Origin: Desulfobacterales bacterium
Lineage (GTDB): Bacteria > Desulfobacterota > Desulfobacteria > Desulfobacterales > JAIPEE01
Assembly: GCA_021737275.1 (NCBI GenBank)
Contig: JAIPEE010000001.1
Coordinates: forward strand, 1 to 64,000
Length of the DNA: 64,000 nucleotides
Direction of reading: 5' to 3'
Shown here: positions 19,404 to 26,675 of the stretch, piece after piece
Position numbering within the stretch: position 1 is the stretch's first letter
Layout: each line of letters starts with the position of its first letter
Made by a program: the position numbers and the translations under genes
Notes under the pieces: generated by a model
Seen by the model: only the letters and a program-made list of their open reading frames with translations
The model's database searches: none
Told to the model about the DNA's origin: nothing

Positions 19404-21101
19404 TCAAAGCCGGCCTTTTCTGATGATGGCGATGAGCAACCATATCCCCATCATCGCTGCTGCAATAAAGACAATAATACCGATCAGTGATATACCATAA
19501 ACAAGCGGTGGAATTTCCGAAATAACAATCAGCGCAGAACCAATAATCAGCGCAGCAATAATCACGGAAAAAGCAATACGGTTACTGATCTGGTCATGTG
19601 TGGCAAGCGTTTTTTCAAGTCCCGGGTTTTCAACAATGAACTTAATTTTCTGCTGACGTATCATCCGGGTAATATCAAGAATTTCCTTTGGAAAAACATT
19701 CAGGAAATGAAAAAGCTCCGTAGAAGTCCGCATTATATCCGAAGCAATTCTTTTGGGATTCATTCTCTGAAGCTTTATCTTCTCAAGAAAAGGCGTAACC
19801 GCCGCCACCATATTAAAATCCGGATCAAGCTGACGGGCAATACCTTCAAGTGTCCCCAGCGCTTTCATCATCAAAAATATATCCGGCGGTACTCTCAGGC
19901 CATGTCTTGAAGATAGTTCCAGCAAATGCCGCAGGACATTTCCAATCTCAATCTGCTTTAAAGGCTTATAAAGATGCTGCCCCATAAATTCGGAAAGTTC
20001 CCTTTCCAGCAGGCGAAGATCCGGCTCTTCCTCATGGAACGTCAGTTTTAGAACCACCTGCGCCGCTTTTATCTCATCCTGCCTGACAATACTTTCTATC
20101 AGCTCAACAAACGTCTCCCGTGTAAATCGGTCTACAATGCCCACCATGCCAAAATCAATCAAGCAGATAACATTATTGGGCAGAACAAAAATATTACCCG
20201 GATGGGGATCGGCATGGAAAAAACCGTATTCAAATATCTGACGTAAAACAAGATTAGCCCCCCGGGAATTTACCAGGCAGCGGTCTAATTTTGCAGCATC
20301 AAGTTTTTCAAAATCTGAAACTTTAATACCATCAACATATTCCATGGTCAGCACCCTGGGGGTGGAAAACTCATGAAATACTTTTGGCACATAAACCGTT
20401 CCATCGTTTATCTCATAACGGGCAAAACGGTCCATGTTGGCAGCTTCAATTTTATAATCAATTTCCTTTTCAAGACGATTGGCAAAGGCTTCAAAAATTT
20501 TGACCGGCCGGTGAAAAGCAAACTCTTCAACATGACGTTCTATCAATGTCGCCAGATGGAGCATGATCTCCAGGTCCACTTCAATTGTCTTCTGAATACC
20601 CGGCCGCTGAACCTTTATAGCAACAGATTCACCGTCCTTTAAACGGGCCCGGTGAACCTGCCCGATGGAAGCGGCTGCCAAAGGTGTCTCTTCAAAGTCA
20701 TCAAAAACATTTTCAATGGAACGGCCAAATTCAGCCTCAACAACAGCCTTTATTTCCGGAAAGGACGTTGCCGGTACTTTATCCTGAAGCTTGGTCAGTT
20801 CATTCATAAATTCAACAGGAATAAGATCAGGACGAGTCGAAAGCAGTTGCCCGAGTTTAATATAGGTGGGGCCGAGCTCTTCAATAGCCATTCTGGTTCG
20901 CTCGGCACGAGAAAATTTTTCAAGCTTGGGCCGGTGATCCTTTGGTATCAGTTTTAAACCGACTTCAAGATACTGGTCAATTTTCAAACTATCAACCACA
21001 TCATCAAATCCATACTTGAATAAAACGGCCAGAATATGCCGATAGCGGTTCAGGTGTCGATAGGTACGCCCAATAACACCGATTTTTCGAATACTGATCA
21101 T
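19404..21101 (-). CDS. ABC1/UbiB-family atypical kinase
   Basis: A 565-residue protein of the UbiB/AarF family, a protein-kinase-like fold needed for quinone biosynthesis or lipid homeostasis in other organisms. It shows the family KxGQ motif (LGPTYIKLGQLLSTRPDLIP), the alanine-rich nucleotide loop (AAASIGQVHRARLKDG) with VAIKVQRPG, the catalytic stretch FFHADPHPGNIFV and the metal-binding LIDFGMVG. Two hydrophobic helices lie at the C-terminus (about 510-560), consistent with membrane anchoring. A phasin-like gene sits 39 bases upstream on the same strand. No other quinone genes are near, so the name UbiB should be used only as a family label. Confidence 0.9.
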   Translation of the reverse strand: MISIRKIGVIGRTYRHLNRYRHILAVLFKYGFDDVVDSLKIDQYLEVGLKLIPKDHRPKLEKFSRAERTRMAIEELGPTYIKLGQLLSTRPDLIPVEFMNELTKLQDKVPATSFPEIKAVVEAEFGRSIENVFDDFEETPLAAASIGQVHRARLKDGESVAIKVQRPGIQKTIEVDLEIMLHLATLIERHVEEFAFHRPVKIFEAFANRLEKEIDYKIEAANMDRFARYEINDGTVYVPKVFHEFSTPRVLTMEYVDGIKVSDFEKLDAAKLDRCLVNSRGANLVLRQIFEYGFFHADPHPGNIFVLPNNVICLIDFGMVGIVDRFTRETFVELIESIVRQDEIKAAQVVLKLTFHEEEPDLRLLERELSEFMGQHLYKPLKQIEIGNVLRHLLELSSRHGLRVPPDIFLMMKALGTLEGIARQLDPDFNMVAAVTPFLEKIKLQRMNPKRIASDIMRTSTELFHFLNVFPKEILDITRMIRQQKIKFIVENPGLEKTLATHDQISNRIAFSVIIAALIIGSALIVISEIPPLVYGISLIGIIVFIAAAMMGIWLLIAIIRKGRL

Positions 21102-21140
21102 ATGCGCGATATATTCACCCGGTTACAGATTCAGCAATAA

Positions 21141-21443
21141 TTATTTATCTTTTCCAATCTCTTTTTTCAGTTTGCCGATTTCATCCTTCAGTGCCTTAAC
21201 ATCATCAGCAGTAGCAAGGTTTGCTTTTTTTAAGACATCTTTTACAATGCCCTCAACCTTGTCTTCCAGCTTTTTTTTGGACTCATCATAGCGCTTTAAA
21301 AGATCTTCAACGAACTTTGTCCCCTCTTTTTCTGTTACTGCGCCTTTTTTGATAAGCTCTGCTGCCAGCGACTCAACCTCATCTTTTGTTTTTAGCGCCA
21401 GGCCGATACCCGTCATCATTGTTTTTTTAACCAGATCAATCAT
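21141..21443 (-). CDS. Phasin-like coiled-coil protein
   Basis: A 100-residue, highly charged helical protein (LIKKGAVTEKEGTKFVEDLL, YDESKKKLEDKVEGIV, VKALKDEIGKLKKEIGK). The pattern matches the small phasin-like proteins often found beside UbiB-like kinase genes in this kind of bacterium; classical phasins coat polyhydroxyalkanoate granules. No PHA synthase gene is in the window, so granule association is unproven. GGAGG lies just before the ATG. It is first in a two-gene unit with the ABC1 kinase. Confidence 0.8.
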   Translation of the reverse strand: MIDLVKKTMMTGIGLALKTKDEVESLAAELIKKGAVTEKEGTKFVEDLLKRYDESKKKLEDKVEGIVKDVLKKANLATADDVKALKDEIGKLKKEIGKDK

Positions 21444-21770
21444 TTAAGGCCTCCTTGTATTAACAAATTAATTTATTCGTTCTGATTAAATAACCTTTGA
21501 TACTTTTTAAAATAGGAAAAATAATTAAAACCGGCTAAAAATCGCCAGTTATGTAAAGTCTTTTTTACAGCTATCACAGGGTGTTGCGTATTGCAACCTG
21601 CCAGTTGTGCCGCCACAATTATTTACGATAACAGCCCATATTGCAGTTGATATTTTGATACTGTTACAACTGACAAATCAACACCGTATCAAACATTTAT
21701 GTTGCAAGATTATAAATTCAATGTAAAAAAATATAAACCTTTTTAATCAGAACCCCGTATCAGGAAAAGT
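21444..21770. other. Divergent intergenic region with repeated TTGC/GCAA motifs
   Basis: About 330 bases between the phasin-like and J-domain genes. It contains GTTGC-GTATT-GCAAC at 21583-21597 and further ATTGCA and GTTGCAA words downstream. Clustered TTGCA-type words resemble sites bound by PHA-responsive regulators of the PhaR type in other phyla. That link is speculative. Promoters for both genes must lie here. Confidence 0.4.
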
Positions 21771-22403
21771 ATGGATATTCTAACGCATTTTAAAATTCTT
21801 AAACTTAAACCGGATGCTTCAGCTGATGAAGTAAAATCAGCCTATAAAAGCATCGTCAAAAAGTGGCATCCGGACCGTTTTAATAATGACCCGGTAAAAC
21901 AAGTAATTGCTGAAGAAAAATTAAAAGAAATTAACCGGGCTTATGATAGCATTAAGGCGTTCCTTGTATCCAGACCAGACCCAACGCCAATACCCGAACC
22001 CAAAAAATCAACCCCGTCAAAAATGTCGGACATCCATGGCAAAAAAGGCCCGTTAGACGGCATGTGGCTGAACCTGACTGAAACCGTTCGCAGAATTCTC
22101 AACAGCAAAACGTTTAAATCATTTGTCTCAGGTAAAAATCGATCCGGTTCCCACAGCCATGCCGGATCAGGAGATAAAAAAGCACAACAGCCGAAAACAT
22201 TTGATGATATACTCAGGGAAAGAATGGCTTCCGGTGGAAGAACAGAAAGAATGCGGCAGGCAAGAAAAAGGCGGAATGAACATATGCGCAGACAGATGCG
22301 ACCGGTTTCAAGGCAAAATTGCCGTAGAACAGGTGCCATATCGCCTATCGGTAAAATCAGACCTGTCAGCCACGTAGAAAGAATTGGCGGAGACACCCAT
22401 TAA
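21771..22403 (+). CDS. J-domain (DnaJ-like) protein
   Basis: The first 70 residues form a J domain: HFKILKLKPDASADEVKSAY, the invariant HPD in KKWHPDRFNN, and LKEINRAYDSIK. It would stimulate an Hsp70 partner. The other 140 residues are low in recognisable structure, basic and arginine-rich near the end (RQARKRRNEHMRRQMR), with no Gly/Phe linker or zinc-finger domain, so it is not DnaJ proper (class C). AGGAAAAGT precedes the ATG. The target is unknown; the basic tail could bind nucleic acid or membranes, which is conjecture. Confidence 0.87.
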   Translation: MDILTHFKILKLKPDASADEVKSAYKSIVKKWHPDRFNNDPVKQVIAEEKLKEINRAYDSIKAFLVSRPDPTPIPEPKKSTPSKMSDIHGKKGPLDGMWLNLTETVRRILNSKTFKSFVSGKNRSGSHSHAGSGDKKAQQPKTFDDILRERMASGGRTERMRQARKRRNEHMRRQMRPVSRQNCRRTGAISPIGKIRPVSHVERIGGDTH

Positions 22404-22417
22404 TATTCGATTTTGGT

Positions 22418-22436
22418 GTTTAATTAAACCCTTTTT
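22418..22436. terminator. Small palindrome between convergent genes
   Basis: GTTTAATTAAAC (22418-22429) is a perfect 12-base palindrome followed on the plus strand by a run of five T. It lies between the converging J-domain and SRPBCC genes. The stem is short and AT-rich, so termination strength is doubtful. Confidence 0.3.
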
Positions 22437-22456
22437 AAAAGAGAATTATATACGTT

Positions 22457-22891
22457 TCAGCTTGCACTCTCAAGCAACGCCTTTAATGAAGCCATATCCC
22501 GCTTCAACTTCTCGCGAATTTTCTCACCGATCGTCGGCATAAGAAACTTCAACATACCCACTTTTGCCTTTCCAACAGCGGTGAACTTTGTTCCTTCAGG
22601 TGTCTCTTCAAACATAAAGCTGCTATGACAATCTACAGGCCCGGTAGAAAATTTATATGAACACTTTACGCCCGGTTCAAATTCGATAATAACCCCTTCT
22701 GTTTCAAATTCCTGATCCATAAACAGGTTGATACATGTATAGGTCGAATCCATTCCGAAGGCACCTTCGGATGTTAACTCTGCGGAGTGAGTATCTTTCT
22801 GCCAGTGAACGATATTGACAGGATTTGCTGTAAATTCAAAAACTTTATCAACAGACTGGGATATTAATATACTTTCGTTAAATTTAACCAT
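22457..22891 (-). CDS. SRPBCC-fold (polyketide cyclase/Bet v1-like) protein
   Basis: A 144-residue single-domain protein beginning MVKFNESILI. It has the START/SRPBCC layout: an N-terminal strand with SVDKVFEFTANPVNIVHWQ, central strands (FMDQEFETEGVIIEFEPG, CYKFSTGPVDCHSSFMFE-type) and a long C-terminal helix (IREKLKRDMASLKALLE). This fold binds hydrophobic ligands. No catalytic residues can be assigned. The ATG at 22891 is preferred to a TTG 18 bases upstream because it begins the fold directly. It converges with the J-domain gene. Confidence 0.8.
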   Translation of the reverse strand: MVKFNESILISQSVDKVFEFTANPVNIVHWQKDTHSAELTSEGAFGMDSTYTCINLFMDQEFETEGVIIEFEPGVKCSYKFSTGPVDCHSSFMFEETPEGTKFTAVGKAKVGMLKFLMPTIGEKIREKLKRDMASLKALLESAS

Positions 22892-22993
22892 GTCTCTTCC
22901 ACTCTCCAATTATACGCTTTAAGGGAAATTCATATGCCCCATTTTTCAGAAAAGGTAAACAATTTTTTAAAAAATCCCTTCATATAAAGATTA

Positions 22994-23022
22994 TTGACAT
23001 TCTTCGGTCTGATATGTATGAG
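22994..23022 (+). promoter_or_regulatory. Candidate sigma-70 promoter of the cobalamin riboswitch transcript
   Basis: TTGACA (22994-22999) is followed after 17 bases by TATGAG (23017-23022). It ends about six bases before the first conserved riboswitch bases, which is where a transcription start would be expected. Confidence 0.55.
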
Positions 23023-23027
23023 TTATT

Positions 23028-23186
23028 TTAAGGTGCTTTTTTAAGCTTAATAGGGAATCCCGTGAAAATCGGGAGCGGTCCCGCCGCTGTAACCGGGTAC
23101 GAAATCATTATACCACTGATCGTCTTCAGATGATCGGGAAGGAATGATAGTAGGATAATCCGGAAGTCAGAAGACCTGCCTTGACA
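23028..23186 (+). promoter_or_regulatory. Cobalamin riboswitch (AdoCbl-class)
   Basis: The conserved blocks occur in order: AGGTGC at 23031, GGGAATCCCGTGAAAATCGG, GAGCGGTCCCGCCGCTGTAA (the B12 box-like core), CCACTG, GGGAAGG, and the 3' block CCGGAAGTCAGAAGACCTGCC-type ending near 23182. It binds adenosylcobalamin and normally switches off B12 genes when the cofactor is abundant. A Rho-independent terminator lies about 70 bases downstream, before cbiA, so control is probably by transcription attenuation. Confidence 0.95.
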
Positions 23187-23254
23187 AAATTGCCGGTATT
23201 ACTTCGCGGAGCAACGGAAACCGGTAGAAACTTTAGGGCTAAGAAAACTGGGTG

Positions 23255-23290
23255 CACCCTTCAGGCAATACGCTTGAAGGGTTTTTTGTT
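23255..23290 (+). terminator. Attenuator terminator of the riboswitch
   Basis: CCCTTCAGGC pairs with GCTTGAAGGG around an AATAC loop (one G-U), followed directly by six T and more T-rich sequence. It sits between the riboswitch and the cbiA start codon, the expected place for the expression platform's off state. Confidence 0.88.
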
Positions 23291-23332
23291 TTGTATGCCT
23301 CAGGTAATTGTTTCTTTGGAAAATATATTAAT

Positions 23333-24712
23333 ATGAATAAGATCAAAGGCATTGTAATCGCCGCACCAAAAAGCGGCAGTGGAAAAACAACGGTATCACT
23401 CGGTCTGCTGGCTGCATTAAAAAAACGCGGGCTTGCAGTTGCTCCGTTTAAAGTTGGTCCTGACTTTATAGATCCGGGCCATCATCAGCGCATTACCGAT
23501 ACAATCAGCAGAAACCTCGATGGCTGGATGCTTTCAAAAGAATATAACCTTGAATGTTTTAACAAACATGCCGGGCCAGGCACTGATATCGCTGTGGTAG
23601 AAGGTGTAATGGGCGTATATGACGGCTATGATGGAAAAACAGATGCCGGCTCTACTGCCCAGATGGCAAAATGGCTTCGCTTACCTGTTATACTCGTAGT
23701 AGATGCAAAAAGTCTGGCTCGAAGTGCGGCAGCTCTGGTCCAAGGCTTTGAACGGTTTGATCCCGATCTTAATTTTGCCGGTGTCATTTTTAATAACGTC
23801 GGCAGCGAAACACATCTTTCATATCTCCGTGAAGCACTTGAAGGCAATGTAAGGATGCCCTTATTGGGCGGTCTGCCCCAAAACAGCAAAATCACTATTC
23901 CGGAAAGACATCTTGGACTTGTCACACAAGACGATCATGTATTATCCGAAGAAGCAGTCACCAGGCTGGCTGACCATATTGATGATCATATTGATGTTGA
24001 TGCACTGCTGAGTAATCTTCCAGGTATTGAAGTAACAACAGAAGATACAGTAGTAAAAGATAGAGGAAATGCTATACGCATCGGTGTTGCAAGAGACAAG
24101 GCTTTTTGTTTTTACTACAAGGATAATCTTGAACTTCTCGAGTTATTTGGTGCAGAACCGGTTTATTTTTCGCCTATATCGGATAAACTTCTTCCTGAAA
24201 ATATTCGTGGTATCTATTTTGGAGGCGGATATCCGGAGCTCTTTTCAAAAGAGTTGGCAGGCAATAAAACTCTCCGCAACCAGATAAAAGATAAAAGCAA
24301 CCAGGGGATGCCTATTTATGGTGAGTGCGGCGGATTTATGTATCTTTGTGAAGATATCTGTGACCCTGATAAAAACACTTATCCCATGACAGGCTGTTTC
24401 CCTCTTAAATCTGCCATGACACCCAAATTAAGATCGCTGGGTTATCGTGAAGTAACGCTGACAACTGATTCAATCCTTGGCAAACAGGGTCTGACGGTCC
24501 GGGGACATGAATTCCATTATTCTGAAATCATTAACATTGATGACTGTAATATTAAAACTGTTTACAGCGTTTCAAGAGGACCCGGAAAAGTACTTAAAAA
24601 TGAAGGTTTTCTTTCATACAAAACACTGGGAAGTTACTACCATCTGCATTTTGGCAGCCGGCCGGAAGCTGCCAGGAGTTTTGTAGAAGCGTGCAAAAAA
24701 CATAATAAATGA
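23333..24712 (+). CDS. cbiA: Cobyrinate a,c-diamide synthase
   Basis: Cytoplasmic glutamine- and ATP-dependent enzyme that amidates the a and c side chains of the corrin ring in anaerobic B12 synthesis. The N-terminal P-loop is clear (IVIAAPKSGSGKTTVSLGLL), with FKVGPDFIDPGHH and VEGVMGVYDG. The C-terminal class-I amidotransferase domain has GGGYPELF and the nucleophile Cys in GECGGFMYL, plus a late HFHY-type LHFGSRPEA stretch. The start MNKIKG is chosen: a longer frame would begin inside the attenuator hairpin. It is the only gene behind the riboswitch; no other B12 genes adjoin it. Confidence 0.95.
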   Translation: MNKIKGIVIAAPKSGSGKTTVSLGLLAALKKRGLAVAPFKVGPDFIDPGHHQRITDTISRNLDGWMLSKEYNLECFNKHAGPGTDIAVVEGVMGVYDGYDGKTDAGSTAQMAKWLRLPVILVVDAKSLARSAAALVQGFERFDPDLNFAGVIFNNVGSETHLSYLREALEGNVRMPLLGGLPQNSKITIPERHLGLVTQDDHVLSEEAVTRLADHIDDHIDVDALLSNLPGIEVTTEDTVVKDRGNAIRIGVARDKAFCFYYKDNLELLELFGAEPVYFSPISDKLLPENIRGIYFGGGYPELFSKELAGNKTLRNQIKDKSNQGMPIYGECGGFMYLCEDICDPDKNTYPMTGCFPLKSAMTPKLRSLGYREVTLTTDSILGKQGLTVRGHEFHYSEIINIDDCNIKTVYSVSRGPGKVLKNEGFLSYKTLGSYYHLHFGSRPEAARSFVEACKKHNK

Positions 24713-24830
24713 AAAAAGACCAGACCTGCACTGATTATAGGCTTATCTCCAGATTTTGTAGAGATGGATTTTATGATTACGCCGAGAGGATACTCTAAAA
24801 AATACGACATAAATTAAAGCAAATATCCTT

Positions 24831-24890
24831 AAAAACCGGTAAAAAGGCAAGTATACACCCTCCCATGAATCCTTTTTACCGGTTTTCTTC
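24831..24890 (+). terminator. Rho-independent terminator after cbiA
   Basis: AAAACCGGTAAAAAGG (24832-24847) pairs perfectly over 16 bases with CCTTTTTACCGGTTTT (24871-24886) and is followed by CTTCTTC. The 23-base loop is large, but the stem is strong. It lies about 120 bases beyond the cbiA stop. Confidence 0.75.
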
Positions 24891-24950
24891 TTCAAATTTC
24901 TGCCTTTTATAGTTCTGATAGCTTTTTATATAATGTAATCTTCTTATATC

Positions 24951-24969
24951 ATTAGATATTATATCTAAT
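24951..24969. repeat. 8-bp inverted repeat upstream of the sigma-54 promoter
   Basis: ATTAGATA-TTA-TATCTAAT is an exact inverted repeat starting 40 bases before the -24 element. Activators of sigma-54 usually bind farther upstream, so this could be an activator, repressor or architectural site. Its role is undetermined. Confidence 0.45.
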
Positions 24970-24989
24970 TTCTCAAATATTTGTAAATC

Positions 24990-25006
24990 AGGCATGGGAT
25001 TTGCTT
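24990..25006 (+). promoter_or_regulatory. Sigma-54 (RpoN) -24/-12 promoter
   Basis: The sequence AGGCATGGGATTTGCTT keeps the invariant GG (24991-24992) and GC (25003-25004) with exactly ten bases between them. It agrees with the consensus TGGCACG-N4-TTGCT at nearly all positions. Transcription would start near 25016, about 60 bases before the NlpC/P60-like gene. In polar-flagellate bacteria many late flagellar genes use this sigma factor. Confidence 0.72.
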
Positions 25007-25078
25007 ATTTATATTTCCTGTAAATATTTCCAAATTATTTATATAATTTAAAGCGGTCTCTTTCAGGAGAATGGGAAA

Positions 25079-26200
25079 ATGACAGTCGAGCAAATAAATG
25101 GAAATGAAGTAAATATATCGGCTCAGCCCAAGTCAAAAATATCGCAAGACCTTAAATTTTATAAGATTATTAAAGATAGGGTATCGGAAAATACCACGGC
25201 TGATAACCCGGGTAACACCCATGCCGCGGTTAAAAGTGACCCATCTGAAAGGCTTATAGGCCTGGGAACAATATCGTCAAAAAATCCGACAGTTTCTCAT
25301 TTGCTGATCAAAAATCCTGATCTGGGAAAAAAAACCTGGAATATTATTCATGACCAGGTGAATCAGACCAAACCTTTTACGAAGATTATGTCGAACACCC
25401 CGATATACTATGATCCTGAAACTAAAGAACTCTTATGGGGCAAAATGCTTCCCGAATCTATGGCGGGCCGGCAGCCGGTTGCAACAAAATCTCAAAAAGA
25501 GACTGAAAAACCGATGACACTGTCATCGCTCGAAAAACCTGCTATTGATATAAAAACAGCAGCAACGTCCTCAGCCTACATGAAACCGAACGCTTTAAAT
25601 GACAAACTTCTAACGGCTGTCCAGCCTTTAATGGGTAAACCCTATAAGGATATCGACTGCTTTGAACTGATTGTTACCGGTCTCACAAAGATGGGGTTTA
25701 ATTACAATGGTGACCAGGGTGTCAGCCAGAGGCTTGTAAATATGGCTGTCAATAATGGTCTTCCTGTAAATGCATATCTGAATGGAGAGGGCCTTGTAAA
25801 ATATTCCGGAAAAGAAACATACACAAAATCCTTTTCAAATATCAAAAACGTCAAAAATATGGCGCAAAACACCCTTGAAGAGATAACACCACTTCTTAAC
25901 AAAGGCGATATTCTCTCATTTTCAACACAAACTCATGGACATACGGGTATTATTTCTCAAAATAAAGAAATGTGGACCTTCATCAATTCCGGTGTAATGG
26001 ATAATCCTGTCGAAAAAAATAGCGCTGAAAAAGGTGTTGGTGAAGAAAATCTGCTCGAAGAATTAAAAAACTGGTTCAAACTGGCGTCGGATAACAAGGA
26101 GACTCTTACAATTACCCTTGGCCGGCTTGATGAAAACAAGCTGGCTGCATTTCAGAATTATGAAAATAGTAACCTGAATAAAACATCCATAGTGATGTAA
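25079..26200 (+). CDS. NlpC/P60-like protein, possibly flagellum-associated
   Basis: A 373-residue protein without an obvious signal peptide. Residues about 55-125 form a conserved block (NPTVSHLLIKNPDLGKKTW, then PIYYDPETKELLWGKM). From about 180 a papain-like NlpC/P60-type domain appears: Cys194 in YKDIDCFELI and His286/His288 in LSFSTQTHGHTGIIS, preceded by LNKGDILSF. Such domains cleave or bind peptidoglycan stem peptides. A sigma-54 promoter stands directly upstream, which fits a flagellar-class regulon. No flagellar gene adjoins it, so that role is inferred. How an enzyme without a signal peptide would reach the wall is unclear; export by the flagellar apparatus is one option. Confidence 0.7.
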   Translation: MTVEQINGNEVNISAQPKSKISQDLKFYKIIKDRVSENTTADNPGNTHAAVKSDPSERLIGLGTISSKNPTVSHLLIKNPDLGKKTWNIIHDQVNQTKPFTKIMSNTPIYYDPETKELLWGKMLPESMAGRQPVATKSQKETEKPMTLSSLEKPAIDIKTAATSSAYMKPNALNDKLLTAVQPLMGKPYKDIDCFELIVTGLTKMGFNYNGDQGVSQRLVNMAVNNGLPVNAYLNGEGLVKYSGKETYTKSFSNIKNVKNMAQNTLEEITPLLNKGDILSFSTQTHGHTGIISQNKEMWTFINSGVMDNPVEKNSAEKGVGEENLLEELKNWFKLASDNKETLTITLGRLDENKLAAFQNYENSNLNKTSIVM

Positions 26201-26218
26201 AAATTATTAGCCATCATT

Positions 26219-26267
26219 GCAGAGGGGCACAAACATTCCAATATGTTACGCCCATGTGCTCCTCTGC
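26219..26267 (+). terminator. Strong hairpin after the NlpC/P60-like gene
   Basis: GCAGAGGGGCACA pairs with TGTGCTCCTCTGC with one mismatch, starting 19 bases after the stop codon. It is followed by a run of eight C (26269-26276) instead of T. It may be a Rho-independent terminator without a U-tract or an mRNA 3'-end stabiliser. Confidence 0.45.
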
Positions 26268-26338
26268 TCCCCCCCCATATATTTCACCTTGACGATTATT
26301 ACCTTCAAGTTATATATATAAAAAAAAAGGATTATATT

Positions 26339-26593
26339 GTGACTGAAAGAAAAAAAACACCCTTATTTATATTTTTTTATTTACTCTTTTCTCCGGATAC
26401 CTGGCGTGGTGTCCTTGGTATACTGATTGTCGTTATTGCAGGTCCGCTTCTTAGTAAGAACCTGGATCTCCCTTTGCCCGGCAGTATTGTCTTCTGGTTC
26501 ATGATCGGTGTTATCGGATGGTGGGTCACCGAAGCTCCTGCCAATTTTATTGCCGGTTTTTTAAAAAAACGGATTATTGGAAAAATAAAATGA
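26339..26593 (+). CDS. Small two-helix membrane protein
   Basis: The GTG at 26339 is chosen because AAGGA stands seven bases before it; an ATG farther upstream would read through C-rich sequence and the preceding hairpin region. The 84-residue product starts VTERKKTPLF and has two hydrophobic segments (GVLGILIVVIAGPLLS and GSIVFWFMIGVIGWWV) and a basic tail. No family is recognised. It converges with nrdJ. Confidence 0.55.
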   Translation: MTERKKTPLFIFFYLLFSPDTWRGVLGILIVVIAGPLLSKNLDLPLPGSIVFWFMIGVIGWWVTEAPANFIAGFLKKRIIGKIK

Positions 26594-26675
26594 TGTCGGG
26601 CTTCACAAACCATTGACCGGACGACTGCTGTCTTACAATCCACGCCTCATGTAGTTAATTTGCCATCAAACGAAA

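Noticed and set aside
23252-23332. 27-residue N-terminal extension of CbiA
   Set aside because: It would be translated from inside the attenuator hairpin; the P-loop protein naturally starts at MNKIKG.
26243-26338. Longer N-terminus for the two-helix membrane protein
   Set aside because: The extension begins within the loop of the preceding hairpin and has no ribosome site, whereas GTG 26339 has AAGGA at proper distance.
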